A stretch of DNA of 64,000 bases from Natronococcus roseus (GTDB taxonomy: Archaea > Halobacteriota > Halobacteria > Halobacteriales > Natrialbaceae), in NCBI RefSeq assembly GCF_043677095.1, contig NZ_JBHLJR010000003.1:496001-560000 (forward strand). The letters are read 5' to 3'. The notes under the pieces are model-generated. The model made no database searches. It was not told the DNA's origin and was given only the letters and a program-made list of their open reading frames with translations. Numbering within the stretch: the stretch's first letter is position 1; every line of letters begins with the position of its first letter. The position numbers were made by a program, and so were the translations under genes. Below, in pieces: positions 43,706-53,351 of the stretch.

Positions 43706-44836
43706 ATGGCTGACGACCCCGAGGAGGGGATGTTGTCGTGGGACGAATCCGTGTTCAGAGACGAACACGTCTTCGAGATCGACTACGTACCCGAGACGTT
43801 CAAACACCGCGACACGCAGACGCAGAACCTCACATACGCGCTGCGGCCGGCGGTGCGCGGATCCCGCCCGCTGAACGTTATGGTTCGGGGACCGCCCGGA
43901 ACGGGAAAGACCACGGCGGTCCAGAAGCTGTTCGACGAGGTCGGGACACAGACCAGCGACGTGCGGACGATTCGCGTCAACTGCCAGGTCAACTCGACGC
44001 GGTACTCGGTGTTTTCGCGGCTGTTCGAGGGCACCTTCGACTACGAACCGCCGTCGTCGGGGATCTCGTTCAAGAAGCTGTTCGGCCAGATTGCCGATAA
44101 ACTCGTCGAGGACGACCGCGTGTTGGTCGTCGCACTCGACGACGTCAACTATCTCTTCTACGAGAACGAGGCCTCGGACACGCTGTACTCGCTGCTCCGT
44201 GCCCACGAGGAGTACCCCGGTGCGAAGATCGGTGTCATCGTCGTCTCCTCCGATCCGACCCTCGAGGTCATCGACGAGCTCGACTCGCGGGTACAAAGCG
44301 TGTTCCGGCCCGAGGAGGTCTACTTCCCGGTGTACGACCAGCCCGAAATCGTCGACATCCTCGACGAACGGGTCCGGAAGGGGTTTCGCGACGGCGTTAT
44401 CTCGCGGAACACCGTCGAGCGCGTCGCCGACCGGACGGCAGAGAGCGGCGACCTCCGAGTCGGAATCGACCTCCTGCGCCGCGCGGGACTCAACGCCGAG
44501 ATGCGTGGGAGCCGAACCGTCGAGATGGAAGACGTCGACGCGGCCTACGAGAAGTCGAAGTACATCAACCTCTCCCGGAGCCTCTCGGGACTGTCGGACA
44601 CCGAGCGGGCACTGCTCGAGGTCATCGCCACCAACGACGGCGGACAGGCTGGAGAGGTGTACGAGACCTTCCACGAGGAGACGGGGTTGGGGTACACGAG
44701 GTACTCCGAGATCGTCAACAAGCTCGATCAGCTCGGGCTGATCGACGCCGACTACGCCGACATCGAGGGTCGGGGCCGATCGCGTTCGCTGTCGCTGTCC
44801 TACGACAAGGAGGCCGTCCTCGATCGCCTCGAGTGA
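43706..44836 (+). CDS. Orc1/Cdc6-family replication initiator
   Basis: AAA+ protein of 376 residues that binds origin boxes and helps load the MCM helicase. Walker A GPPGTGKTT is at 62-70, Walker B ALDDVNYL has D145-D146, sensor region VIVVSSDPTLEVIDELDSRV follows, and a C-terminal winged helix (about 300-376) includes TGLGYTRYSEIVNKLDQLGLI. Start: ATG at 43706; a GTG at 43694 is possible. Haloarchaea carry many paralogues, some not linked to an active origin, and no origin boxes were recognised here. Confidence 0.92.
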   Translation: MADDPEEGMLSWDESVFRDEHVFEIDYVPETFKHRDTQTQNLTYALRPAVRGSRPLNVMVRGPPGTGKTTAVQKLFDEVGTQTSDVRTIRVNCQVNSTRYSVFSRLFEGTFDYEPPSSGISFKKLFGQIADKLVEDDRVLVVALDDVNYLFYENEASDTLYSLLRAHEEYPGAKIGVIVVSSDPTLEVIDELDSRVQSVFRPEEVYFPVYDQPEIVDILDERVRKGFRDGVISRNTVERVADRTAESGDLRVGIDLLRRAGLNAEMRGSRTVEMEDVDAAYEKSKYINLSRSLSGLSDTERALLEVIATNDGGQAGEVYETFHEETGLGYTRYSEIVNKLDQLGLIDADYADIEGRGRSRSLSLSYDKEAVLDRLE

Positions 44837-44910
44837 TCGGCGGCCCGCGGACGGACCGTAGCGTCACCTGCCGGCCCGCCGTTTAACTCCGCCGTCGGGG
44901 TTCCGTGTGT

Positions 44911-46008
44911 ATGGGATCGCTTCTGATCTACGGCTCGTACGGATACGTCGGTAGTCTGGTCGCCGAGGACGCGATCGACCGCGGACTGGATCCGATCCTC
45001 GCCGGCCGCGACCGGGACCAGCTGCGCGAACAGGTCACGGATCTCGAGCAGCCGGGTCGACGGTTCTCGCTCGAGGAGCCGGACGTCGTCGCCGAGGCAC
45101 TCGAGGACGTCGACTGCGTGTTGAACTGCGCCGGACCGTTTTCGAACACGGCCGAGCCGCTGGTCGAGGGCTGTCTGCGAAGCGGCACGGACTACGTCGA
45201 CATCACCGGCGAGATTCCGGTCATCGAGTCGATACAGGACCGCGACGACGAGGCGCGAGCGGCCGGGGTAACGCTGTTGCCGGCTGCCGCGCTGTCGACG
45301 ATTCCGATGGACTGTCTGGCCGCCCACCTCGCCGACCGCCTGCCGGAGGCCGAGAGCCTCGCACTCGGCGTCGATTCGGTTCGAATTCCGTCGATCGGCA
45401 CCGTTCGAACGGTCCTCGAGGGCGCGAACACCGAGGGGGCCGTCCGCCGCGACGGGCGCGTCGAGAGCGTGCCGACGGCCTGGCGAACCCGCGAGATCGA
45501 CTTCGGTCGCGGCGAGCGCCCGGCGGTGACGATGCCGATGGGAGATATCTGTACGGCACACTACACCACCGGGATCCCGAACGTCGAGATGTACGCCATG
45601 CTGCCCCAGCCGGCGCGGCTCGCGCTGAAATCCCACCGGCACCTCACGCCGCTGTTCGAGGCGAAGCCAGTCCGATGGGTTCTGAAGCAACTGGCGGGGG
45701 TCCGCGATGGGCCCGCCGAGTGGACCCGCGAGCGCGGGACGGCCTACGTCTGGGGCGAGGCGCGGGTCGACGGCGACGACGGCGAGCGGGTCGTCTCCCG
45801 CCTGCGGACGCCCGACCCGTACGTCGTCACCGTCGACGGCGCCGTGACGGTCGCCGAACGCGTTCTCGCCAGCGACGCGGACGCGGGATTCCGAACCCCC
45901 GCCGGTGCGTTCGGCGCCGACTTCGTCCTCGAGCTCGACGGCGTCGAGGGCTTCTTCGACGAGGAGACGCCCGAGGGAACGTCGCCGCTCGGCCCGCTCC
46001 TGCGGTAG
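44911..46008 (+). CDS. Saccharopine dehydrogenase-like NAD(P)-binding enzyme
   Basis: 365-residue protein with an N-terminal Rossmann domain beginning LLIYGSYGYVGSLVAEDAI (the GxxGxxG motif is degenerate as GSYGYVG), then AGRDRDQL and LNCAGPFSNTAEPLVEGCLRSGTDYVDITGE, which is the signature of the trans-acting enoyl reductase/saccharopine dehydrogenase group. Members reduce unsaturated lipids or act on unknown substrates; function here is not known. The ATG at 44911 is used; an in-frame GTG 6 bases earlier is possible. Confidence 0.82.
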   Translation: MGSLLIYGSYGYVGSLVAEDAIDRGLDPILAGRDRDQLREQVTDLEQPGRRFSLEEPDVVAEALEDVDCVLNCAGPFSNTAEPLVEGCLRSGTDYVDITGEIPVIESIQDRDDEARAAGVTLLPAAALSTIPMDCLAAHLADRLPEAESLALGVDSVRIPSIGTVRTVLEGANTEGAVRRDGRVESVPTAWRTREIDFGRGERPAVTMPMGDICTAHYTTGIPNVEMYAMLPQPARLALKSHRHLTPLFEAKPVRWVLKQLAGVRDGPAEWTRERGTAYVWGEARVDGDDGERVVSRLRTPDPYVVTVDGAVTVAERVLASDADAGFRTPAGAFGADFVLELDGVEGFFDEETPEGTSPLGPLLR

Positions 46009-46254
46009 CGAATCGACGGCGTCGCTGGCAGCAGCGGCGGGTGCGGAATCGTCGTCGAGACGCTGCTCGAGAACGTGAACGACCGTCGCGAAACGAGCAC
46101 CGACGATGCCGCCGACGTCATTCGACCGTTCTCGAGCCCGTCGACGGGTGCGTGTGCGCCACCGTCGCCAGCTCGGGCAGTACGGGCTCGAGAAGGTGTT
46201 CGGCGGGGTCGACACCGAGTCGACGTTACGGATCGAACGCTGCGAGAGCGTAGT

Positions 46255-46524
46255 TCAGGCCTGGTCGATACCTTCGCGGTACTCCTCGGCGGTCTCGAGC
46301 GCGCTGTCGACGTGCTGACTCGTGTCTCCGGTTGCGCGCTCGCTGAGCTGTCGCAGTCCGTTCAGGTGGTCGTCCATGATCGCGTGGTCAGGTTCGTGGT
46401 CGCCGATCGTGTAATCCTCGAACGCGTCGACATGCTCGCGGATGTCATCGCGGAGGCCGTCGTCGTCTGCCGTCTTGGCTGCCTTCTCGAGATCGTCACG
46501 GACCTGCGTCAGTTCCTGAACCAT
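46255..46524 (-). CDS. Small helical haloarchaeal protein (DUF7553-like)
   Basis: 89-residue (98 from the alternative start at 46551) soluble protein made of three helices: VQELTQVRDDLEKAAKTADDD, LRDDIREHVDAFEDY and AIMDDHLNGLRQLSERA, then a fourth short helix. The pattern fits a widespread haloarchaeal family of unknown function (DUF7553). Neither start has a clear promoter. The 246 bases between its stop and the preceding gene's stop hold nothing recognisable. Confidence 0.65.
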   Translation of the reverse strand: MVQELTQVRDDLEKAAKTADDDGLRDDIREHVDAFEDYTIGDHEPDHAIMDDHLNGLRQLSERATGDTSQHVDSALETAEEYREGIDQA

Positions 46525-46749
46525 ACCCGAACTCACGACGGTCCGACTCATAACGGTTGGCCAGACATCAGCCCCGCTATCAAGGGCGGGTCGTCGTCTC
46601 CCGGTTCGGATCGGAGGTCGTTGACCGTGTACGAGGGGTTTTCTCTCCGTAGGGTTACCGTACTCGATCGTCGCCGTCAGTAATCGGATGAGAGTCTCGA
46701 GTACTGACTGACGGCTTTTTGTCGTCTTGCCCCCCGGTCACGGTTGCAT

Positions 46750-47844
46750 ATGTCCGTATCACGACGCACGACGCTAAAAGCGATGGCTGTAGCGGGCGGA
46801 TTGAGTATCACGAGCGGTGCCGTCTTCGCGAAAGGCGAGCACGAGGACGACGAGCGAGCGACCGACGACGACCCAGCCGACGATCCGGCCGCCGTTTCCG
46901 CCGCGGTTCGCGTCGCTCACTTCTCGCCCGACGCGCCGAACGTCGACGTCCTCGTCGACGACGAGCAGGTGCTCGCGGACGTTCCCTACGGCGCCGTCTC
47001 GCCGTACCTGGAACTCGAGCCCGGAACCTACACCGTCGCGATCACGGCGGCCGACGATCCCGAGGCCGTCGTCTTCGAGGACGAAGTCGAGGTCGCCGAG
47101 GGGTTCGCCACGATCGCGGCGATCGGCGAACTCGAGGCCGAGACGTTCCGTCCGGAGATCCTGGTCGACGCCGAGCCCCTGCCGGAGGACGCCGAGGCCG
47201 ACGCGGCGTTCGTCCGCGTGGCACACTTTTCGCCCGACGCGCCCGCGGTCGACATCTACGCCGACGAGCAGCCGCTGGTCGAGGGCGTCGAGTTCGAGGA
47301 CGTCTCGGAGTACCTCGCCGTCCCCGCCGGCGCATACACGCTCTCAGTTCGTCCGGCGGGCGAGGAAGAGGCGGTAGCGTCGTTCGACGTCGACCTCGAG
47401 GCGGAATCGATCACGACGGGGTACGCGATCGGCTACCTCGAGCCGCCCGAGGAGTTCGCCGATCGCGAGTTCACCGTCGAGCTCGTCGTCGACGGACCGG
47501 CGGCTGACGCGGAGGAGGAAGAGCCGGAAGCCGACCACGAGGACGAGGCTCCGAAGGACGAGGACGACGAGAAGGACGTCGACGAAAAGGACGAGAAAGA
47601 CGCTGACGGAGAGGACGAGAAGGAGATCGACGAGAAAGAGAACGACAAAGACGTCGACGAGAAGGGTAAAGACGAGGTCGGCGACGACGCGGCCAAGGAG
47701 AAGGAGCCGGCTAACGGAAAGAACGGCGTCAACGAGAAGGAGGCCGCAAACGGAAAAGACGCGGCCGACGGCAAGGACAAGGGTCCAGCCGACGGCAAGG
47801 ACGCGGCTAACGGGAAGAAGGCGGCGCCGGACCACCAGTGTTAG
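46750..47844 (+). CDS. Tat-exported DUF4397 protein with charged repetitive tail
   Basis: 364-residue secreted protein. It begins with a Tat signal (SRRTTLKAMAVAGGLSITSG, then AVFA), followed by an acidic linker and two DUF4397 beta-sandwich repeats (about 50-140 and 155-235), each starting with VRVAHFSPDAP. The last 110 residues are a charged, repetitive tail, first Asp/Glu/Lys-rich (DEKDEKDADGEDEKEIDEK) then Lys/Gly/Ala/Asn-rich with repeats like AANGKDAADGKD, ending in HQC. The last Cys is curious. Probably a surface or matrix protein; role unknown. The ATG at 46750 is used in preference to a TTG six bases earlier. Confidence 0.8.
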   Translation: MSVSRRTTLKAMAVAGGLSITSGAVFAKGEHEDDERATDDDPADDPAAVSAAVRVAHFSPDAPNVDVLVDDEQVLADVPYGAVSPYLELEPGTYTVAITAADDPEAVVFEDEVEVAEGFATIAAIGELEAETFRPEILVDAEPLPEDAEADAAFVRVAHFSPDAPAVDIYADEQPLVEGVEFEDVSEYLAVPAGAYTLSVRPAGEEEAVASFDVDLEAESITTGYAIGYLEPPEEFADREFTVELVVDGPAADAEEEEPEADHEDEAPKDEDDEKDVDEKDEKDADGEDEKEIDEKENDKDVDEKGKDEVGDDAAKEKEPANGKNGVNEKEAANGKDAADGKDKGPADGKDAANGKKAAPDHQC

Positions 47845-47924
47845 CTGATCGGTAGAGGACGGGGCCGACCGTCGGCTCCGCGTCGAGCGATTCGAGCCGT
47901 TCCGTTCTCTTCGACTCGGTCTCC

Positions 47925-49145
47925 TCAGCCGTAGGCGACGACGTGGCTGTGTCCGGTTCCCACGAACAGTGCGCCGTCGACCGGCGCGAGCGACGCCGCG
48001 CTGGCGACCTGGACGCTGTCTCCCTGAAGATCGCGTTCCCATCGACGCTCGCCGTCCGTCGGATCGATCGCGACGAGATCGACGTCGCCGGCGTCACCGC
48101 CGACGAGAAGCGTCTCCCCCGCGGCAGCCAGGATCGGTCGCTCCCACTCGGTCTCGAGCTCCCAGTCGATCGTCCCCTCGCGGTCGACCGCCGCCAGTGT
48201 ACTCGGCCCGTCGGGATCGTCGTCCCGGCCGCCGCGACCGACGTGGAAGACCGCCCGATCGCCGACGATCACCGGCGAGGCGACGTGCGCGTCCGAGAAC
48301 TCGCGTTCCCACTCGAGCTCGCCGTTGTCGAGCCGATGGGCCTGCAGCCGTGCGGAGTCGTCGTCGAGCGGCCAGTAGCGGGCGCCGACGAGAACCCGAT
48401 CCTCCCAGACGGCGGGGAACGTTCCGTGACCCCCACCCGACGCTTCCCAGCGTGGCTCCGGCTCGCCGTCGTCGAACCGTACCGATTCCGTGGGGGACTC
48501 GTACGCGGTAAGTCCGGCGTTCCCCCGCAGCAGCCGATCGCCGTCGATCGCGCTCGCCCCGTACCCCGAGAGGCGCCAGCGTTCGTCGCCGTCCTCGGCG
48601 TCGTACGCGGTGAGGCGACCGTCGTCCCCCCGGTAGAGCGTCTCGCCGTCGAAGCGGAGCCACACGCCGTGGGTCGTCGATCCGCTGGCTCTGGCGGTCT
48701 CCCAGCTCCGCTCTCCCGCTTCGAGATCGTATGCGGCGACGTCGCCGTCCTCCGCCGTCGTGTACACCGTTTCGTCGCCGAGCGCGAGCGCAGCGACGTC
48801 GGCGTCCTCGTCTTCCCACCGAACGTCCCCGCTGTCCCGTTCGAGCGCAACGAAGCTCCGGTCCGCCTCTTCCTCGCTGCCCGCGACGACGACGTCCTCG
48901 CCGACGACGAGTCCCGCGACGTCCCGACCCGGCGACTCGAGCTCCACACGCCACCGTTCCTCGGGATCGTCGGGGACGGTCGCGTCGGCGTTGTGGCCCG
49001 TGTTCTGCAGGTCAAACCGCGAGAGCCGCCAGCTGTCCGGATCGGTCTCGAGCGTGCCGAACGAGTGCCGGCTCGAGAGACAGCCCGCGACGGCGGCCAG
49101 TCCGGTCGCCGCCCCCGTCGCGAGCACGGCGCGTCTGGATGGCAT
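47925..49145 (-). CDS. Tat lipoprotein with PQQ-type beta-propeller
   Basis: 406-residue lipid-anchored protein. Signal MPSRRAVLATGAATGLAAVAGC with RR at 4-5 and lipobox Cys at 22. The rest is a beta-propeller of the PQQ/WD40-like type with repeating blades such as GDVRWEDEDADVAALALGDETVYT, DGDVAAYDLEAGERSWE and LVGGDAGDVDLVAIDPTDGERRWERD. It may bind a partner or act as an outer-surface assembly factor (BamB-like fold); no cofactor ligands were recognised. It is the third kind of Tat lipoprotein in the window. Divergent from uvrB. Confidence 0.82.
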   Translation of the reverse strand: MPSRRAVLATGAATGLAAVAGCLSSRHSFGTLETDPDSWRLSRFDLQNTGHNADATVPDDPEERWRVELESPGRDVAGLVVGEDVVVAGSEEEADRSFVALERDSGDVRWEDEDADVAALALGDETVYTTAEDGDVAAYDLEAGERSWETARASGSTTHGVWLRFDGETLYRGDDGRLTAYDAEDGDERWRLSGYGASAIDGDRLLRGNAGLTAYESPTESVRFDDGEPEPRWEASGGGHGTFPAVWEDRVLVGARYWPLDDDSARLQAHRLDNGELEWEREFSDAHVASPVIVGDRAVFHVGRGGRDDDPDGPSTLAAVDREGTIDWELETEWERPILAAAGETLLVGGDAGDVDLVAIDPTDGERRWERDLQGDSVQVASAASLAPVDGALFVGTGHSHVVAYG

Positions 49146-49265
49146 ATCACTGCCACTACACGTTCTCGGCATAGTCTTTCGGGTCCCCGCGGATCGATCG
49201 AGGCTCGCGGGCGCCCGCGCGTTGCATGCGAGCGCGTCAAGTATCTCGAGTCCCTGATCCAGATG

Positions 49266-51320
49266 ATGAGTGACTCTCGAGGTCCCCTCCAGCCGGACCG
49301 TCCCGAGGCCGCCCAGCCGTTCGAGGTCGACGCGCCGTTCGACCCCGCGGGCGACCAGCCCGAGGCGATCGAGGAACTCGCCGAGGGGTTCCGGTCAGGT
49401 GCGGACAAGCAGACGCTGCTCGGCGTGACGGGATCGGGCAAGACCAACACCGTCTCGTGGACGATCGAAGAGATCCAGAAGCCGACCCTCGTGATCGCCC
49501 ACAACAAGACGCTGGCGGCGCAGCTCTACGAGGAGTTTCGAAATCTCTTCCCGGAGAACGCCGTCGAGTACTTCGTCTCTTACTACGACTACTACCAGCC
49601 CGAGGCCTACGTCGAGCAGACTGACACCTACATCGACAAGGACGCCTCGATCAACGACGAGATCGACCGCCTGCGCCACTCGGCGACGCGATCGCTGCTG
49701 ACGCGGGAAGACGTCATCGTCGTCGCTTCCGTTTCTGCTATCTACGGCCTCGGTGACCCCCGAAACTACATCGACATGTCGATGCGACTCGAGGTCGGCG
49801 AGGAGACCGGCCGCGACGACCTCCTCAAACGCTTGGTCGACCTGAACTACGAGCGCAACGACGTCGACTTCACGCAGGGCACGTTCCGGGTGCGGGGCGA
49901 CACGATCGAGATCTACCCGATGTACGGCCGCTACGCCGTCCGCGTCGAACTCTGGGGCGACGAGATCGACCGCATGGTGAAGGTCGACCCGCTCGAGGGC
50001 GAGACCCAGGGCGAACAGCAGGCCGTGCTCGTCCACCCGGCCGAGCACTACTCGATCCCGGAGACGAAACTCGAGCGAGCGATGGACGAGATCCGCGACG
50101 ACCTCGATTCGCGAATCTCGTACTTCGAGCGCCAGGGTGACATGCTCGCCGCCCAGCGCATCGAGGAGCGAACCACGTTCGACCTCGAGATGATGCAGGA
50201 GACGGGCTACTGTTCGGGAATCGAGAACTACTCGGTCTACCTCTCGGATCGGGAGTCCGGCGAGGCGCCCTACACCTTGCTCGACTACTTCCCCGACGAC
50301 TTCCTGACGGTGGTCGACGAATCCCACGTGACTCTCCCCCAGGTCCGGGGCCAGTACGCCGGCGACAAGTCCCGAAAGGACTCGCTGGTCGAGAACGGCT
50401 TCCGGCTGCCGACGGCGTACGACAACCGCCCGCTGACGTTCGAGGAGTTCGAGGAGAAGACCGACCAGACGCTGTACGTCTCGGCGACGCCGGGCGACTA
50501 CGAGCGCGAGCACAGCGATCAGATCGTCGAACAGATCGTTCGGCCGACCCACCTCGTCGACCCGGAGATCGAGGTCTCGCCCGCCAGCGGCCAGGTCGAC
50601 GACCTGATGGACCGCATCGACGAGCGCATCGAACGCGACGAGCGCACCCTCGTGACGACGCTCACGAAGCGGATGGCCGAGGATCTGACCGAGTATCTCG
50701 AGGAGTCCGGCGTCGACGTCGCCTACATGCACGACGAGACTGACACCCTCGAGCGCCACGAGATCATTCGCTCCCTTCGGCTGGGTGAGATCGACGTCCT
50801 CGTCGGCATCAACCTCCTTCGGGAGGGCCTGGACATTCCCGAGGTCTCGCTCGTGGGTATCCTGGACGCCGACCAGGAGGGGTTCCTGCGCTCGGAGACG
50901 ACGCTCGTCCAGACGATGGGACGCGCGGCACGAAACGTCAACGGCGAGGTCGTGCTCTACGCCGACGATCCCTCGAACGCGATGGAGTCGGCCATCGAGG
51001 AGACCCGTCGGCGTCGCGAGATCCAACAGGAGTACAACGAGGAACACGGCCTCGAGCCGACGACGATCGACAAGGCGGTCGGCGAGACGAATCTGCCCGG
51101 AAGCAAGACCGACACGACCGAGGTGTCGGGTCGCGAACTCGAGGACGACGACGAGGCCGCCCGCTACATCGCGGAGCTCGAGGATCGGATGGAAGAGGCG
51201 GCAGGAAACCTCGAGTTCGAACTGGCGGCTGACATCCGGGATCGGATTCGAGAGGTGCGCGAGGAGTTCGCTCTCGAAACCGAGGACGAGGGGATCGCAC
51301 CACCGGCCGAGGAGTTCTGA
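49266..51320 (+). CDS. uvrB: Excinuclease ABC subunit B
   Basis: DNA damage-verifying helicase-fold subunit of nucleotide excision repair, loaded by UvrA and then recruiting UvrC. Walker A LGVTGSGKT at 52-60, the beta-hairpin region YFVSYYDYYQPEAY, Walker B VVDESHVTLPQ and motif VI QTMGRAARN are all intact; the C-terminal UVR motif (AARYIAELEDRMEEAAGNLE) binds UvrC. 684 residues is full length. The ATG at 49266 is preceded by an adjacent in-frame ATG at 49263. Haloarchaea carry this bacterial-type system in addition to archaeal repair nucleases. uvrC lies 3 kb further on the other strand. Confidence 0.96.
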   Translation: MSDSRGPLQPDRPEAAQPFEVDAPFDPAGDQPEAIEELAEGFRSGADKQTLLGVTGSGKTNTVSWTIEEIQKPTLVIAHNKTLAAQLYEEFRNLFPENAVEYFVSYYDYYQPEAYVEQTDTYIDKDASINDEIDRLRHSATRSLLTREDVIVVASVSAIYGLGDPRNYIDMSMRLEVGEETGRDDLLKRLVDLNYERNDVDFTQGTFRVRGDTIEIYPMYGRYAVRVELWGDEIDRMVKVDPLEGETQGEQQAVLVHPAEHYSIPETKLERAMDEIRDDLDSRISYFERQGDMLAAQRIEERTTFDLEMMQETGYCSGIENYSVYLSDRESGEAPYTLLDYFPDDFLTVVDESHVTLPQVRGQYAGDKSRKDSLVENGFRLPTAYDNRPLTFEEFEEKTDQTLYVSATPGDYEREHSDQIVEQIVRPTHLVDPEIEVSPASGQVDDLMDRIDERIERDERTLVTTLTKRMAEDLTEYLEESGVDVAYMHDETDTLERHEIIRSLRLGEIDVLVGINLLREGLDIPEVSLVGILDADQEGFLRSETTLVQTMGRAARNVNGEVVLYADDPSNAMESAIEETRRRREIQQEYNEEHGLEPTTIDKAVGETNLPGSKTDTTEVSGRELEDDDEAARYIAELEDRMEEAAGNLEFELAADIRDRIREVREEFALETEDEGIAPPAEEF

Positions 51321-51350
51321 ACAGGTTTCACACCGCGGTCCGGGAAGCCC

Positions 51351-52712
51351 TCACTCGTGTTCGGCGCGGTCGGCGCGTTCGGGACGGGCCTCGTGCTCGC
51401 CGCGATCGCCGCGGAGGTGTTCGATCGCGTGGAGTTCGACGACCGGGACGACCTTCGCGACGCCCAGGAAGAAGAGAACGACCATCCCGATCGTTCCCGT
51501 AATCGAGGAGAATTCGATCAGGCTCGGGAAGTACGTCCCCGGCGTGGCCCCGTAGATCTCGAAGCTGGGATGGAAGAATCCCTCGACGACGAACAGCACC
51601 TTCTCGATCAGCGTCGCGAACAGCACGAGGAGAGCCGCGGCGATGGCTCGCCCCTTGGAGAACAGCGCCGGTCGGATCGTCTGTGCGAAGATGTACGCGA
51701 GGACGCCGAAGACCAGTCCCATCGAGAGGAGGTAGATCGGGTGTGCGAGCCGCGCGGTCGCCGCGGCGTCCAGATCCACGGGCGGGAAGAAGCCGCCGGC
51801 CACGTTCTGCTGGAGCTGCAGCCAGAGAAAGAGCAGGCAGAAAAAGCCGAGCCACAGCAGGAGTCCGCGGAAGACGTCGTCGGTGATGATGTGGTCCCAG
51901 TCGTAGGCTCGGCGGAAGGCGAACGACAGCAGGATGACCCCGCTGATCGCCGAGGTCAGCGCGATGGTGAGAAACTGCGGGCCCTGCACGCCGCCGAACC
52001 AGATCGGGTACGTCGGCAACACCGCGAACAGCCACGGGATCACGCCCCCGTGGAGCAACAGCGGCGCCATGATGATGATCGCGAGTGCAAGCCACCAGAC
52101 CATCCGCTGGACGATCTCGTCCTCCCGCTCGCTGTAGCCGATCGTCAGTCCCCTGTAGATCGGTTCGAAGTGATTCGGCAGCTGGTCGCCCAGTCGGGAG
52201 ACGTCGTACCTGAGCGTGAGTCCGAGATACGTCGCCGTCAGCACGAAGTACGCCGTGATGACGGTCACGTCCCACACCAGCGGCGACGCGTGGACGGTGA
52301 TGTGGTAGTGACCGAGGACGCTCGTCACCATCCGGTCGGGGCGACCCATGTGGACGAGGATGAAAAAACCCGCCGCGGAGAGCCCCGCGATGGTCAGGAG
52401 TTCGGCCAGCCGAGCGACCGGCATGTACCGGTCCATCCCCAGCAGTCGGACGGCCGCCGAGAGGATGATCCCGCCGTGGGCGATCCCGACCCACCAGATG
52501 AACGCCCCGATGTAGACGCCCCAGGTGACCCCGCCTCCCGTCCCCCAGTCCGAGAGTCCGGTAACGATCAGCCCCTCGGCGAGCTGGTAGGCCCAGCCGA
52601 TCAGAAAGATCAGGAGCGCCAAGCCGGCGACGCCGAACAGGAGGAAGTACGTCGTCGTCGTGTTCTTGATCGGCCGAAGAATGTCCGCTTCGGTGGGCGC
52701 TTTCGTGCTCAT
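51351..52712 (-). CDS. NrfD/PsrC-type membrane quinol-binding subunit
   Basis: 453-residue membrane protein with about ten segments. The pattern AHGGIILSAAVRLLGMDRYMPVARLAELLTIAGL is typical of the NrfD/PsrC/ActC group, which exchange electrons with the quinone pool for a soluble Fe-S or molybdenum partner. A normal partner (PsrB/ActB-type Fe-S protein) is not next to it. The acidic/basic C-terminal tail (HLRGDRGEHEARPERAD) is hydrophilic. It converges with uvrB, 30 bases apart. The missing partner leaves its reaction open. Confidence 0.83.
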   Translation of the reverse strand: MSTKAPTEADILRPIKNTTTTYFLLFGVAGLALLIFLIGWAYQLAEGLIVTGLSDWGTGGGVTWGVYIGAFIWWVGIAHGGIILSAAVRLLGMDRYMPVARLAELLTIAGLSAAGFFILVHMGRPDRMVTSVLGHYHITVHASPLVWDVTVITAYFVLTATYLGLTLRYDVSRLGDQLPNHFEPIYRGLTIGYSEREDEIVQRMVWWLALAIIIMAPLLLHGGVIPWLFAVLPTYPIWFGGVQGPQFLTIALTSAISGVILLSFAFRRAYDWDHIITDDVFRGLLLWLGFFCLLFLWLQLQQNVAGGFFPPVDLDAAATARLAHPIYLLSMGLVFGVLAYIFAQTIRPALFSKGRAIAAALLVLFATLIEKVLFVVEGFFHPSFEIYGATPGTYFPSLIEFSSITGTIGMVVLFFLGVAKVVPVVELHAIEHLRGDRGEHEARPERADRAEHE

Positions 52713-52801
52713 TGTGTGGGTTCTTCACACCCTCATGCCGACCCGCTACTTCCATCCGTCCGGTGAGCATGCAAGCACACTTTTAACCGGCCGCGGTACC
52801 G

Positions 52802-53284
52802 CTACAGCTCGAGCGTGTAGACAACTTCCCGGCGGGACTCGCCGCCGATCTCGACCTCGCCCTCCCCGGTTCGCTCGAAGCCGAGTTCCTCGTAGAACGC
52901 CCGACCACCCTCGTTCGAGGTGAGGTCGATCGCCCGCATCCGGCTCATGTTGAAGTCCTCGAGATCCTCGCGGAGTCGATCGTGGAGCGCCGTGCCGACC
53001 CCCTCGCGCTGATGATCCGGATGGACGTACATCCGCAGGACGTCGCCCTCCTCGCCCTGCACGACGCCGTGGGTGAACCCGGCAATCTCGCCGTCGGTCT
53101 CGGCGACGAGCACCGCCGTTCCGGGCTCCGAGAGCGCCCGCTCGAGTTCGTCGTTGCCGTACCAGTCGTCGATCGTCTCGTCGACGACCTCACTCGAGAG
53201 CTCGTCGTAGGTGTCGTGCCAGGTCTCGCGGGCGAGTTCGCGAAGCGATTCGCGGTCGTCGGCCGTCGCCGGTCTGATCTCCAT
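52802..53284 (-). CDS. GNAT N-acetyltransferase
   Basis: 160-residue GNAT protein: MEIRPATADDRESLRELARET starts the fold, VAETDGEIAGF forms strand 4, and VHPDHQREGVGTALHDRL is the acetyl-CoA pyrophosphate loop (R/QxxGxG/A), followed by LTSNEGGRAFYEELGF. Substrate unknown; such proteins acetylate small amines or protein N-termini. The ATG at 53284 is used because the long upstream extension in frame is not coding-like. Confidence 0.88.
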   Translation of the reverse strand: MEIRPATADDRESLRELARETWHDTYDELSSEVVDETIDDWYGNDELERALSEPGTAVLVAETDGEIAGFTHGVVQGEEGDVLRMYVHPDHQREGVGTALHDRLREDLEDFNMSRMRAIDLTSNEGGRAFYEELGFERTGEGEVEIGGESRREVVYTLEL

Positions 53285-53351
53285 GCCGCGCGCTACGGTA
53301 GCGAGGACCAAAGCTGTACTCGCAACTCGAGTTGCACCGGTACAACCCCGG

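Noticed and set aside
47943..49265. 440-codon upstream extension of the uvrB frame
   Set aside because: It overlaps the beta-propeller lipoprotein gene on the other strand and has no homology; the UvrB family starts near 49266.
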